6,306 nucleotides of DNA from Halomonas sp. GTDB lineage: Bacteria; Pseudomonadota; Gammaproteobacteria; Pseudomonadales; Oleiphilaceae. Below are positions 6,225-6,306 of the stretch, piece by piece. The stretch is taken from contig SLIH01000386.1 of assembly GCA_007135745.1 (NCBI GenBank), positions 1 to 6,306 of the forward strand, written 5' to 3'. The notes beneath the pieces are model-generated. The model was not told where the DNA came from, made no database searches, and saw only the letters and a program-made list of their open reading frames with translations. The translations under genes and the position numbers were made by a program. The stretch's first letter is position 1; each line of letters opens with the position of its first letter.

Positions 6225-6254
6225 ACGATAGCCCGCGATTCAGTCCCGCGTAAA
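6225..6254 (-). promoter_or_regulatory. Possible sigma-70-like promoter of the thiolase operon
   Basis: On the minus strand TTTACG (6254-6249) and TATCGT (6230-6225) are separated by 18 bp; each matches the sigma-70 consensus at four of six positions. This is the best pair I found in the 200 bp before the thiolase, but it is weak and would leave a leader of about 110 nt. The -35 box overlaps the palindrome at 6250-6263. Confidence 0.22.
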
Positions 6255-6263
6255 GTGCTTTAC
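6250..6263. promoter_or_regulatory. Inverted repeat GTAAAG-TG-CTTTAC, candidate operator
   Basis: A 14-bp inverted repeat with two perfect 6-bp arms, about 145 bp before the thiolase start. It overlaps the possible -35 box TTTACG, so binding there could block transcription. Size and symmetry fit a dimeric regulator site; I do not recognise it as a PsrA or FadR site. Confidence 0.35.
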
Positions 6264-6277
6264 TGCTCAGAAAAAAT

Positions 6278-6289
6278 TTGTAATGACAA
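6278..6289. promoter_or_regulatory. Imperfect palindrome TTGTAATGACAA at the right edge
   Basis: A 12-bp sequence symmetric at ten positions (TTGT-AATG-ACAA), 15 bp from the repeat at 6250-6263. Together with 6107-6306 lacking any credible gene, this suggests a regulatory intergenic region, perhaps shared with a gene beyond the window. On the + strand it also contains TGTAAT, a -10-like hexamer, but no matching -35 is evident. Confidence 0.2.
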
Positions 6290-6306
6290 GCCAGAGAACG
6301 ACCGCA

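Noticed and set aside
1..6306. Mobile elements, CRISPR arrays, tRNA or rRNA genes, integration sites
   Set aside because: No transposase or integrase, no regularly spaced repeats, no tRNA-like cloverleaf or rRNA sequence was seen, and base composition looks uniform along the coding regions.

Overview
This 6.3 kb, GC-rich window looks like ordinary chromosomal DNA from a Gammaproteobacterium. A marine or hydrocarbon-associated lineage such as Marinobacter, Alcanivorax or a Pseudomonas relative is my inference, based on the DUF1329 protein, the LapA-like protein and general protein character; no marker gene fixes the taxon. There are six protein genes in two converging groups and no RNA gene, CRISPR array or mobile element that I can see.

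Left part (1-2605, + strand): the 3' portion of a large FtsX/MacB-type ABC permease gene that begins before the window, followed 4 bp later by a gene for a HlyD-type periplasmic adaptor. Together they look like the membrane and periplasmic parts of an ABC exporter; the ATPase is expected upstream and no outer-membrane channel is encoded here.

Right part (2618-6106, - strand): reading leftward, a thiolase, a stand-alone cyclic-nucleotide-binding (CNB) domain protein and a small two-helix LapA/DUF1049 membrane protein are packed with 20 and 22 bp gaps and probably form one transcript. After a 156 bp gap comes a DUF1329 envelope protein on the same strand. The DUF1329 gene converges on the adaptor gene with only 12 bp between stop codons.

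The most notable non-coding signals are two. First, the leader of the DUF1329 gene holds a nested set of inverted repeats that can be drawn as a three-way junction whose closing stem touches the ribosome-binding site. Second, a cluster of three short palindromes lies upstream of the thiolase, one overlapping a possible -35 box. The thiolase keeps its catalytic residues but differs from the classic biosynthetic enzyme at several positions that line the acyl/CoA pocket. I found no clear evidence of a wholly new multi-gene system; the possible novelty lies in gene combination and regulation.
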